Source of the DNA: Prosopocoilus inquinatus
Taxonomy: Eukaryota; Arthropoda; Insecta; Coleoptera; Lucanidae
Reading direction: 5' to 3'
DNA length: 64,000 nt
Assembly: GCA_036172665.1 (NCBI GenBank)
Contig: CM069873.1
Span: forward strand, 48,020,001 to 48,084,000
Shown in pieces: positions 53,507-62,668 of this stretch (position 1 is its first letter; every line of letters starts with the position of its first letter). The notes beneath the pieces are model-generated. The model searched no databases. It saw only the letters and a program-made list of their open reading frames with translations, and was not told where the DNA came from. A program made the position numbers and the translations under genes.

Positions 53507-54473
53507 TTTTACATTTACTTTTACATTTATTACCTATTTTCTTCAGTAATATTAGACACAAATGTTATGAACTATGCCCACCAAAAGAAATATGGGACGT
53601 GTAATATGTCGTACTCTAAATACGACGAGTTAATTATTGTTGTCATAGAGTGCGTTCTGAAAGTGTGCCAACGACTGTTCGAACAGTCATTTAACATGCA
53701 ATTAGATACCTGCTTGTGTGCTCGAACAGTCATTTGCACACTTTCAAAAGATACCCATAGTGTATTCGTTCGTTTGTTTCTTTCTCTGTTACATTACCCT
53801 ACAAATAATTTTAAAGTTGCATTCCAACTAATAAAATAACTCAAAAATGCATGAAGAGGGTTGTTTCAGATTTTTTTTTGAGGGGCGTAGTACCTACTAA
53901 TCCATATTTTTGTAAAAAAACAAAACTTACTGAAAAAAAACTGCCAATAAAAAATAAAGCTTTCCTTAATTTTGTAAATTTAATCTAGTTGCAATTTTTT
54001 TTCAAAGCAATTTCGATCACCAAAAGTTCCATTTTTTTTATGTTGCTCCAACAACGTTGTCTGTTGTGCTTCTACAAAGCGTATACGTTTTGCGGCCAGT
54101 TGTAAGTATGCATTATGTACCGCTTTGTTATCAACTGCAGAAATACAAGAAACAATTAATATCTATCTACACTTCTATTGACTTGAGTATCTTTTCGTTT
54201 TCGTCTTGTTGTTTGTGTAAACACGGTGTTTCTGTTGATTTAAGCAACTGTGGATTCCATTTTTTCTTGACAAGAGGTATTGATGCCTTTCCACTCTTCT
54301 TGATCGGCATATATTTCTATTGTTTCTACAGTACCAGATTTAGATACTATTTCAGCATGTGAAGTTGAACTTTCTTGTTCCGTTATACAAGACAATGCTG
54401 AAAATGAACTGCTACAGTCCACAATACTATCTGAATCAACGGTAGACGGCAGTCCTTCAACACTTATAAGTAT

Positions 54474-54800
54474 TGTTACATTTCTAGGGTTTAATTAATT
54501 TATTTAAACGAATAAAACACTCGATAAAAACTTAACCGTAATTTAATAAAGCTTAAAAACTAATTTATTTGTAATAATTTATTTTCACACTAAAAATCAA
54601 ACTTCGCCGTTCGCTGTTAGAATTCGACTGACTGGTGAGTCAACTCCGGGCGATTTTATATCTACTGCTGGCGTCTGGAAGTCTCTATGCTGGAAGATTC
54701 TAGTTTGCTCGATATAGGCCCCGAACGCGTGACGGCCGATGACACATCGAAGCGGACCGACTTCTTGACGCCTTGCGCTAAGTCAGGTTGGCTCGCCACA
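54474..54800 (-). repeat. Gypsy-A 3' LTR (right copy)
   Basis: 327 bp; reads TGTGGCGAGCC...GTAACA on the minus strand. TATA box and Inr are as in the left copy. Overlaps the last codons of pol. Confidence 0.95.
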
Positions 54801-57800
54801 CTGCCCCCTTCTTAGAAACGTTTCGTCTCGAAATGTTCCTGGTGATAGTCTTGAAGGAGGGTGTCGGAATCTACATGCTGGCCCATTCTTGCAACTTCCC
54901 GCCTGGAAGAAGTAACAGTCTACGGTTTTGCTGTTGCTGACTGTTGCCTGTGGGTGGTGGCTGCAGACTAGGACTTCAATTCCCGTTCTGTGGAAGATGA
55001 CTTCCAGCATGCTTCGAATTACTCTCCAGTCTAGTCCGTCCAATCCGCAGCCCAATTTGGGGATGGCTAACTTCATCTGATGGTTCTCTATTAGCTGTCT
55101 CCTCAGGCTATATAGGGCTCTCCACATAGTCACATAGTCAGGTTTACCGCTTGATGTCTTCTTAGTGACTAAATAATGCACGTGGCGCCTCCGATCTGCC
55201 GTCGAATCAATGATCTGCAAGCTCTTGCCTACCACGGGATGCTGTCTTCGTAGCTCCTCGATTTGGCCAAATTTCTTCCTAAACACCTGAGCGATTCCTT
55301 TGGACATTTTCAGGTCTTCTGCTACGCAGTGGGCCAGACTGTACTCCAGTGGCACTTTAAAGAGATCTTGTTGCTTCTCCGTGGTCACTCCAAACCGTGC
55401 CTTGCTTCCTTCGGCGTGATGAGACATGAAGGTTTCGAAGTTCACTTCGGAAACTTGCGCCCTTTGTACTGTCCCTTCATCTGCTTCTCCATGGTAAGGG
55501 GCTATCCGGTTGAAGTGGATTACTTTGCGTTTGCCATGGGGGACCTTCTTGATGCGGTAAACGACGTCGTTGATCCGTTTCATCACTTTGTAAGGACCTT
55601 CCCAAGAGGTCTGCAATTTTGGGGAGAGGCCTCGACGTCTTTGGGGGTTATAAAGCCAGACCAGTGCTCCAGGTTGGTATCCCCCGTGTTGAGCGTTGAT
55701 GACATAGTGCTCCTTCAACCGATCGCTGGCCGTCTGTATATTGTGACGCACTTGGTTGTGGATATCATCCATTTTCCTGCGTAATTTGCTCACGTAATCT
55801 TCGTCGGCAGAGACTTCGCCAGGCTTCACACCAAACTTCAGGTCGCAGGGCAGTCTCGGCTCTCGCCCGAATACCACTTTCGCGGGAGTCTCCCCTGTTG
55901 TCTCATGAACAGATGAACGGTATGCCATTAGAAACAGGGGGATGTACGTGTCCCTCTGATGATCGGAAACGACCTTGGACAAATGTCGGTTGATGGTTCT
56001 ATTGAACCTTTCCACCATTCCGTCCGACTGTGGGTGGAGTGCAGTTGTTCTAGTTTTTCGTACGCCGAGCAGAGTACACACGTTCTTGAACAAGGCCGAT
56101 TCAAAGTTCCTTCCTTGGTCTGAATGCAGTTCCATAGGTGCACCATACCGACTGATCCATTCCCTGACAAGGACTTCCGCAATAGTGACTGCTTCTTGGT
56201 TAGGTAGGGCGTAAGCTTCAACCCACTTGCTAAAGTAGTCCATTACCACGACGATGTACTTGTTTCCACCATTCGTTTCTGGAAACGGGCCGGCTACATC
56301 GATGGCAACTCTCTCAAAAGGACTTCCAACGTTGTACTGTCTCATGGGAGCCTTACCCCGCCTGTGGGGACCGTTACTGGCTGCGCAGACTGTACACTTT
56401 CTGCACCAATCCTTCACGTCTTCCTTGCAGTTCACCCAGTAAAATCTTTCGCGCACCTTCTCCATAGTCTTCTTAACTCCCAGATGCCCTCCCGAAGTTC
56501 CATCGTGAAGTTCCCTCAGAACTTCTGGCACCCTATTCTTGGGGATCAGTAACTGTGTCTTCTGTTCCATGCCTTCCTGATTCTCTATGCTTCGTCTCAG
56601 AAGACCACGATCCAACACTATGGAGTCCCACTGCGCCCAGTATGATTTTACGGACGGTGCACATGGTGCTACCTCTTCCCAGGTAGGCCTCGCGTCCCTG
56701 CTTTTCCATTCTAGCACTAATTTCAAATCCGGGTCGTTCTCCTGGTCTCTTCGCAGTTCTTCGCCTTGCCATTTGTCATCAACAATGGCTGTCCTCGGAG
56801 TCGTGGCTATTTTCTCGTCCAAACGACTACAGTGCTTACAGTCTTCGGCACAGGGTCTTCTCGACAGAGCATCGGCATTACGATGGCTAGTTCCTGCCCG
56901 ATGCTGAATTTCAAAATCGTACTCCTGAAGGCGTTCGATCCATCGTGCAACTTGCCCTTCTGGGTTCTTGAAACGGAGAAGCCATTTTAGAGCGGCGTGG
57001 TCGGTCCTCAGCAGGAAGCGTCTACCATACAAGTACTTGTAGAAGTGTTCTATCGTTTTTACGACGGCTAGCAATTCCCTTCTTGTGACGCAATAGTTTC
57101 GTTCCGGCTTTGATAGGACTTTACTGAAGTAGCCGATCACCTTCTCTTGCCCCTCTTGTATCTGGGAGAGTACGCCACCAATCCCAACGTTGCTAGCATC
57201 TGTGTCCACGACGAACTTGCCTTCCGGGAGAGGATAACTCAGAATAGGAGCACTAACCAAGTACTGCTTTAGTTGTTCAAAGCCAATTTGACACTGTTGG
57301 TCCCATTCAAATGGACGACCATCTTCAGTGAGTTTTGTTAACGGCTTAGCAATGTCTGCAAATCCAGGAACGTAGCGCCGATAGTAAGTGCACAGGCCAA
57401 GGAAACTCCTTATTTGGTGTTTATTTCTGGGAGTTGGCCAGTTTTTCACCACCTGAATCTTCACAGGGTCCACGGCGATTCCATTTCCATTAACAATGTG
57501 CCCCAGGTAATTCACTTCCTTCTGGAACAGGTGACACTTCTTGAGGCTAAGCTTTAGTCCAGCTCCGCGAAGCCGCTGGAACACTCCTTCCAGGTTCCTT
57601 AGGTGGTCGTCGAACGTCTTTCCCACGACAATTATGTCGTCAAGGTACACCATGCACGTCGTCCAGGACAGACCTTTCAGAACCGTCTCCATTAACCTCT
57701 CGAATGTCGCTGGGGCATTACATAATCCGAATGGCATCACTGTGAACTGCCACAGACCCATACCAATGGAAAACGCCGTCTTTTCTCGATCTTCGGGCGC

Positions 57801-59120
57801 CAGCTCCACTTGCCAATATCCACTCTTTAAGTCCAAAGTTGAGAAGATCTTTGAGCCGGCCAGGGTGTCCAGGGTATCATCAATCCGTGGCAAGGGATAG
57901 CTGTCCTTCTTGGTGACATTATTGAGTAACCGGTAGTCTACACAGAACCTGGTGGACCCATCCTTCTTCTTCACAAGCACTACTGGTGACGCCCACGGGC
58001 TGCTTGATGGTTTTATTACATTATCCTTTTCCATCTCGCGAATAATGCGTTCCGCTTCCTCACGCTTCGCCAACGGTAATCGCCTTGGAGCTTGACGGAT
58101 AGGTCTTTCTTCTCCAGTCTCTATTTTGTGTTTCACGACATCAGTTCTTCCCTTGGATCCATTTTCTACCTCAAATACATCTTGATAGCGGCCGATCAGA
58201 TTCTTTGCTTTTGTCTTCTGGTCTGGAGTCAATTCCTGGGCTGTTGACATAACCATTTCCCATAATTTCTTTGGGACTTTCGCTTCTGGCACGTTTGTTT
58301 CAAGTTGCCGGGAGATGGAGGACACCATGGTGCAGCTTCCCAAGATTGTTCCTTTCTTGATATTGACGGAGAAACAATTGACGTTCATCAGGCGGACAGG
58401 TACTTCCTTCTTCGCCGTCAACAACATTTTTCCAACGAGGACTCCTCTTCCAATCCTCTGATCATCAGTATTAGGTTCAACCATAATGACTTGCCCATCT
58501 TGAAAAACACCGTCCAGTTTTGCGTCGACGATAACCTCAGTCCTGCTGGGTAATACAACGTCTTCAGCGAGGACTACTCGAGCGGCCACGTCCCCTCGTT
58601 GATGAAGAACCAACTCCTCATTATTGACCGCCATTACGCCACGCTTTAAGTCCAATTGGAACCCGTGGGCACACATGACGTCCATGCCCAAAATTGCCTC
58701 GTCCTCTATATCTGCCACCAGTGCATGGTGTTTTATTGGAGTTGAACCAATGGTGATGATAACCTCTACTTCACCGTGGACAGTTGCTGATGTTCCAGTT
58801 GCAGTTTTCAGTCTCCACTTGGTCGGCTCGGTGCGTCCAGATGACTTAATTACGTCGGGTCTTAGGATGGTCTTCGTCGCACCCGTATCCAACAACATGG
58901 TGTGAGGAATGTCATCAATGGTAATATCCACGAAGACACTGCTGGTTAACTGCCGTAGGAATATTACTTGGTTGGCTTTCGTCTTTGGGGGCCTTTGAAT
59001 ACGGGTCGACGTTTGCCCCTCTGCACCGACCCGGCTTAGTTTAACTGTGGCTTCCTTGGATCCTGTCTGGGCTTTGGACATCGCCTGCGAACATGTCCTT
59101 CCTCCTGGCAATTCCAACAA
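54783..59120 (-). CDS. pol: Gypsy-A Pol with macrodomain and CCCH finger (right copy)
   Basis: 1445-codon frame, same domain order as the left copy (protease DTGA, RT YLDD, RNase H, D-D-35-E integrase, TARG1-like macrodomain, CCCH finger). Two residue differences from the left copy: His for Arg near residue 133 and Lys for Glu near residue 370, just before the RT core. The frame is entered by -1 slippage from gag at 59039-59045. This is the copy with a promoter-bearing 5' LTR, so the one most likely to be transcribed. Confidence 0.95.
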   Translation of the reverse strand: MLELPGGRTCSQAMSKAQTGSKEATVKLSRVGAEGQTSTRIQRPPKTKANQVIFLRQLTSSVFVDITIDDIPHTMLLDTGATKTILRPDVIKSSGRTEPTKWRLKTATGTSATVHGEVEVIITIGSTPIKHHALVADIEDEAILGMDVMCAHGFQLDLKRGVMAVNNEELVLHQRGDVAARVVLAEDVVLPSRTEVIVDAKLDGVFQDGQVIMVEPNTDDQRIGRGVLVGKMLLTAKKEVPVRLMNVNCFSVNIKKGTILGSCTMVSSISRQLETNVPEAKVPKKLWEMVMSTAQELTPDQKTKAKNLIGRYQDVFEVENGSKGRTDVVKHKIETGEERPIRQAPRRLPLAKREEAERIIREMEKDNVIKPSSSPWASPVVLVKKKDGSTRFCVDYRLLNNVTKKDSYPLPRIDDTLDTLAGSKIFSTLDLKSGYWQVELAPEDREKTAFSIGMGLWQFTVMPFGLCNAPATFERLMETVLKGLSWTTCMVYLDDIIVVGKTFDDHLRNLEGVFQRLRGAGLKLSLKKCHLFQKEVNYLGHIVNGNGIAVDPVKIQVVKNWPTPRNKHQIRSFLGLCTYYRRYVPGFADIAKPLTKLTEDGRPFEWDQQCQIGFEQLKQYLVSAPILSYPLPEGKFVVDTDASNVGIGGVLSQIQEGQEKVIGYFSKVLSKPERNYCVTRRELLAVVKTIEHFYKYLYGRRFLLRTDHAALKWLLRFKNPEGQVARWIERLQEYDFEIQHRAGTSHRNADALSRRPCAEDCKHCSRLDEKIATTPRTAIVDDKWQGEELRRDQENDPDLKLVLEWKSRDARPTWEEVAPCAPSVKSYWAQWDSIVLDRGLLRRSIENQEGMEQKTQLLIPKNRVPEVLRELHDGTSGGHLGVKKTMEKVRERFYWVNCKEDVKDWCRKCTVCAASNGPHRRGKAPMRQYNVGSPFERVAIDVAGPFPETNGGNKYIVVVMDYFSKWVEAYALPNQEAVTIAEVLVREWISRYGAPMELHSDQGRNFESALFKNVCTLLGVRKTRTTALHPQSDGMVERFNRTINRHLSKVVSDHQRDTYIPLFLMAYRSSVHETTGETPAKVVFGREPRLPCDLKFGVKPGEVSADEDYVSKLRRKMDDIHNQVRHNIQTASDRLKEHYVINAQHGGYQPGALVWLYNPQRRRGLSPKLQTSWEGPYKVMKRINDVVYRIKKVPHGKRKVIHFNRIAPYHGEADEGTVQRAQVSEVNFETFMSHHAEGSKARFGVTTEKQQDLFKVPLEYSLAHCVAEDLKMSKGIAQVFRKKFGQIEELRRQHPVVGKSLQIIDSTADRRRHVHYLVTKKTSSGKPDYVTMWRALYSLRRQLIENHQMKLAIPKLGCGLDGLDWRVIRSMLEVIFHRTGIEVLVCSHHPQATVSNSKTVDCYFFQAGSCKNGPACRFRHPPSRLSPGTFRDETFLRRGQCGEPT
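54956..55375 (-). other. TARG1/OARD1-like macrodomain (right Gypsy-A copy)
   Basis: Identical to the domain at 5029-5448. Catalytic-position Lys codon at 55161-55163 and Asp codon at 55038-55040. The CCCH finger C-x7-C-x5-C-x3-H lies just downstream (about 54858-54920). Confidence 0.9.
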
Positions 59121-59860
59121 ACCAGCGGCCTCTTCTGCTTGAAGACCTGTTCCACAATGCGGCGAACATCCTCGGCGGTGGCATACTCCCTGGCTCGCTC
59201 CTTTATAGTAGATCCCACCTTGGCGTTAGCGGATTCTTCCTCTTCTTCCTCTTGGAAGTCCATAGTCGCTCGCACCTTGACATGCCCTCTTGAGACTCGT
59301 CTCGCTGCTTCAAATTCCAAGGCATAAGCTAATGCGTTCTTGGACGTCTTCGGATGGGTCATTCTCAATGCCTGCTGGTTGTCTGGGTCACGGATTCCAT
59401 CTATGAAGGTCTGCACCGTCAAACATTTGAGGAATTCAACAGGAGCTGTGGGATATGCCAACTGGGCCAGACGCGCAACGTCTGCTTCGAATTCCTGAAG
59501 ACTTTCTCCGGATTTCTGACAGCGATTCCTCAACTGTGCATGGTATACCTCGGTCAGATGGGCCTGTCCGTAACGCATTTCCATCCTATTCACCAGCTTG
59601 TCGAAGTCTTCTTGTTCCTCTGGCGGCATCGTCTGTAGCACATCGATAGCGTCCCCTCTCAAGGCCACAATTAACGAAGTGGCTTTTTCGCTGGCCGTCC
59701 ATCTGTTTGCCTTTGCTGCTGCTTCGAACTGTTTGAAGTAGTTGGGCCAAGAAGACTTTCCATCGAACGTTGGTGGTTTTATTTTTAATTTCGAATTTTC
59801 TGCTGGTCCTTCCGCAATTCGGGTTTCATTATTATTATTTTCTAGTACTTCTACTGGTGG
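59036..59860 (-). pseudogene. gag: Gypsy-A Gag capsid and zinc knuckle (out of frame with N-half)
   Basis: Open from a TAG at 59861-59863 to the stop at 59036. Contains the capsid region (PPTFDGKSSWPNYFKQFEA, YHAQLRNRCQKSGESLQEF, VQTFIDGIRDP) and zinc knuckle CWNCQEEGHVRRRC, ending PQLN. The N-terminal SAP half is in another frame: compared with Gypsy-B there is a one-base deletion near 59862. So full Gag is not encoded here unless a frameshift occurs at this point. GTG at 59668 is not a meaningful start. Confidence 0.8.
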
Positions 59861-60600
59861 CTATCCCCGAACACTCGCAACCCCGCCATGATTTGTTCCA
59901 GATTTTTGATTTTGTTATCCTGCTGGAATATTATTTCTTCCACATTTTCTTGCAGGTTTCTTGTTTCTTCCGATATTTTTACCACTAGTTTATCTTCGAG
60001 TCCTTTCGTCTGTTCTAGAAATTCACCCTTCAAATTTCCGGACTGTTCTAGAAGTTTCTCGTCGAAATTTCTGGATTGCTCTAGAAATTTCTCGTCTAAG
60101 TCTCTAGATTGTTCCAACAATTTATTTTGTAATTTGTCGAAATTTCCAGATTGTTCTAGAAGCTTCTCCTCTAAATTTCTGGATTGTTCTCTAAGCTTCT
60201 CTAAATTTCCAGACTGTTCTAGAAACTTCTCGTTCAAATTTCTGGATTGTTCTCGAAGTTCGTCCTTGAAATTTCCAGATTGTTCTAGAAACTTCTCGTC
60301 CAAATTTCTGGATTGTTCTCGAAGTTCGTCCTTGAAATTTCCAGATTGTTCTCGAAGTTCATCCTTGAAATTTCTGGATTGTTCTCGAAGTTCATCTTTC
60401 AAGATTTTATTAAAATCGACGGGACCAGACGAAATTTCGAAAAGGAACGTCTCTGGATCTTCACCAGCTGTCAACAAATCGGATCGGAGACGCTGTTGAA
60501 GTGCGCCTTTCAAACCACAGGTTTCTAACTCTCGTTCTTCCAATTCTGTTTTTAATTCGGCCACTTTTAAGTCTTTCAACAACACTTTTCTCGTAGCCAT
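59851..60600 (-). CDS. gag: Gypsy-A Gag N-terminal half: SAP motif and 11-residue repeats
   Basis: 249 codons from ATG at 60600. Residues about 5-42 form a SAP-like motif (LLKDLKVAELKTELEEREL...GLKGALQQRL), a fold usually binding DNA or chromatin in cellular proteins. Residues about 70-210 are tandem 11-residue units of the LREQSRNFKDE / FLEQSGNLKDE kind, a hendecad coiled coil encoded by a 33-bp minisatellite. The frame ends at 59851-59853 because of the one-base difference noted for the capsid half. SAP-headed Gag is unusual for Ty3/gypsy as far as I know. Confidence 0.85.
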   Translation of the reverse strand: MATRKVLLKDLKVAELKTELEERELETCGLKGALQQRLRSDLLTAGEDPETFLFEISSGPVDFNKILKDELREQSRNFKDELREQSGNFKDELREQSRNLDEKFLEQSGNFKDELREQSRNLNEKFLEQSGNLEKLREQSRNLEEKLLEQSGNFDKLQNKLLEQSRDLDEKFLEQSRNFDEKLLEQSGNLKGEFLEQTKGLEDKLVVKISEETRNLQENVEEIIFQQDNKIKNLEQIMAGLRVFGDSHQ

Positions 60601-60683
60601 TATATATTTTTTTTCCTATACTGTACTTATTTAATAATCTGATTAAATTTAATTTACTTTAAATTGTTTATTTATTTGCACAA

Positions 60684-60701
60684 ACCCCACACCTGACACC
60701 A
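60684..60701 (-). other. Gypsy-A primer-binding site
   Basis: One base after the 5' LTR the minus strand reads TGGTGTCAGGTGTGGGG. A 3' tRNA end of ...CTGACACCA fits, as in some tRNA-Leu; I have not checked it against the host's tRNAs. Gypsy-B has the same site. Confidence 0.75.
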
Positions 60702-60702
60702 C

Positions 60703-61029
60703 TGTTACATTTCTAGGGTTTAATTAATTTATTTAAACGAATAAAACACTCGATAAAAACTTAACCGTAATTTAATAAAGCTTAAAAACTAATTTATTTG
60801 TAATAATTTATTTTCACACTAAAAATCTAACTTCGCCGTTCGCTGTTAGAATTCGACTGACTGGTGAGTCAACTCCGGGCGATTTTATATCTACTGCTGG
60901 CGTCTGGAAGTCTCTATGCTGGAAGATTCTAGTTTGCTCGATATAGGCCCCGAACGCGTGACGGCCGATGACACATCGAAGCGGACCGACTTCTTGACGC
61001 CTTGCGCTAAGTCAGGTTGGCTCGCCACA
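60703..61029 (-). repeat. Gypsy-A 5' LTR (right copy)
   Basis: 327 bp; one base different from the 3' LTR (CTAAC versus CAAAC on the plus strand). Flanked by GTAT at 61030-61033. Contains the TATA/Inr promoter driving gag-pol. Confidence 0.95.
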
Positions 61030-61834
61030 GTATTATGCCTGTAAAAATTGTATATCAGTTTTTTCATCATAAAAATTAATTCTGATTTTTAAAACTGTAC
61101 TATATTGCCATTATTATACTAACATATATGATAGTTTTACTTATCATAATCGTATAAATTCTTACTTTTAATTTTTTCTTCAATTGGTGTCAAATCATTC
61201 AAAGATGAAGGTGATCCACCACCTGTGGTTAATCATCCTTGTCTGATTTTCGCAGCCTTTCTACGCACAGTTTTTTTCAGCATTTCATATTTATTTCGTA
61301 ACATTTTCCAATTTCTTTTGAGACCAGTAATGCTTGCAAGATTTTCTGATATTTCTATTCAAGCCTTAGAAAGAGAAATTACAACCCACTATTTTCAGAA
61401 AATTTTTAATTCTTACCTGTTGTTTCTCTGTCCACATTATTGCATCGCTTTTATTTTCCAGTACATCTTTTTTATCTATTACAAGATCCACAAGAACGCC
61501 CACTTCATCATTTCTGAAGTTTGCCGTTCTTTTCCGTTTTTCTGCTTCCATTTTATTCTTTGCTAGTGATTGAATCCTTGTCTATGATTCAATTATACCA
61601 CACACATACCGACGTCCTATCCACAACCTAACTAACATATAACAATTGGCGCGATAATGAAAAGAACTCGCCAATTACAGAAAAATCCCTACATTTTATA
61701 TTTTAACCGGCGGTTTCTTGACTTCCCGTAAAATGATTGTGGTAAAAGCGTAAAATGCTGAAACTGTAGGTTAAGGCCTAACCGTTGGTTTCCAAACCGA
61801 GACTGTTAACCATAGATGGTAAAAGTGGCCCTTA

Positions 61835-62238
61835 AATAAATAAAACTCTAAACACGTTAAATTGTGTTGATATTTTGTTAATATAATTACAGAATATTTA
61901 AGTGAAATTTTCTATTAATACTTGTTATTTAATGTTTATGTCACACTTTAAAAATAATAGTTTTTATTGTGATGTGGACCGAGTTCAAAGTAAATATATA
62001 TGAGGGAGTTATTCACGAAACACGATAAGCGTCTGCAACCGTTTGCAATTTGCAAATTCAGGTAACTTAATTCATTAAACTCTCAGCCAAATGAGAGCAT
62101 TATTAATGTAACAGTGGGAACAAGTAAACACCGATAAGGTAATGCTTCAAAAAGGTTTGCAAAGTGTTATCGGTTTGTAAATTGCACCTGATCTTGACGT
62201 CCTGCAACGACAGTTGTATGATATAGAAATAGTCCATA
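61835..62238. other. Flank of Harbinger, nothing recognised
   Basis: AT-rich unique-looking sequence between the Harbinger end and the TG microsatellite; no ORF or repeat identified. Confidence 0.55.

Positions 62239-62668
<430 letters not shown>

Larger units (their letters stand above)
39649..59474. repeat. Right arm of the palindrome
   Basis: Reverse complement of 930-23110 without the Penelope-like insertion. The inner end joins Gypsy-B to Gypsy-C leader; the match to the left arm extends to 39649 with one mismatch. The outer end is 59474, inside Gypsy-A gag, after which this side continues into the complete Gypsy-A 5' end while the left side has the Harbinger fragment. Confidence 0.95.
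54474..61029 (-). mobile_element. Gypsy-A, complete copy, 6556 bp
   Basis: Two 327-bp LTRs with one difference, GTAT target duplication (54470-54473 and 61030-61033), primer-binding site, gag and pol in the minus direction. LTR identity indicates a recent insertion. Pol is open; gag carries a frame change, so the copy may depend on proteins from elsewhere. No env. Confidence 0.95.
53980..61551 (-). pseudogene. Harbinger Myb/SANT-like gene, interrupted by Gypsy-A
   Basis: Exon 1 61417-61551 (KRKRTANFRNDEVGVLVDLV, ...NKSDAIMWTEKQQ); exon 2 61166-61365 (LKRNWKMLRNKYEMLKKTVR, then TGGG); exon 3 from 61038 down through the insertion site to 54173; exon 4 53980-54134. The pattern is the Myb/SANT-like DNA-binding protein of PIF/Harbinger. 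Exon 2 has two in-frame TGA codons, the first at a conserved Trp position. Gypsy-A sits nine bases into exon 3 with a GTAT duplication. Inactive. Confidence 0.8.
51430..61831. mobile_element. PIF/Harbinger, both ends present, split by Gypsy-A
   Basis: Starts TGGCCACTTTTACCA (51430) and ends TGGTAAAAGTGGCCC (61831), flanked by TTA on both sides (51427-51429, 61832-61834), the PIF/Harbinger target duplication. Subtracting the 6556-bp Gypsy-A and its 4-bp duplication leaves about 3.84 kb with two convergent genes: HARBI1-like transposase (+) and Myb/SANT-like protein (-), the standard two-gene layout. Confidence 0.9.
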
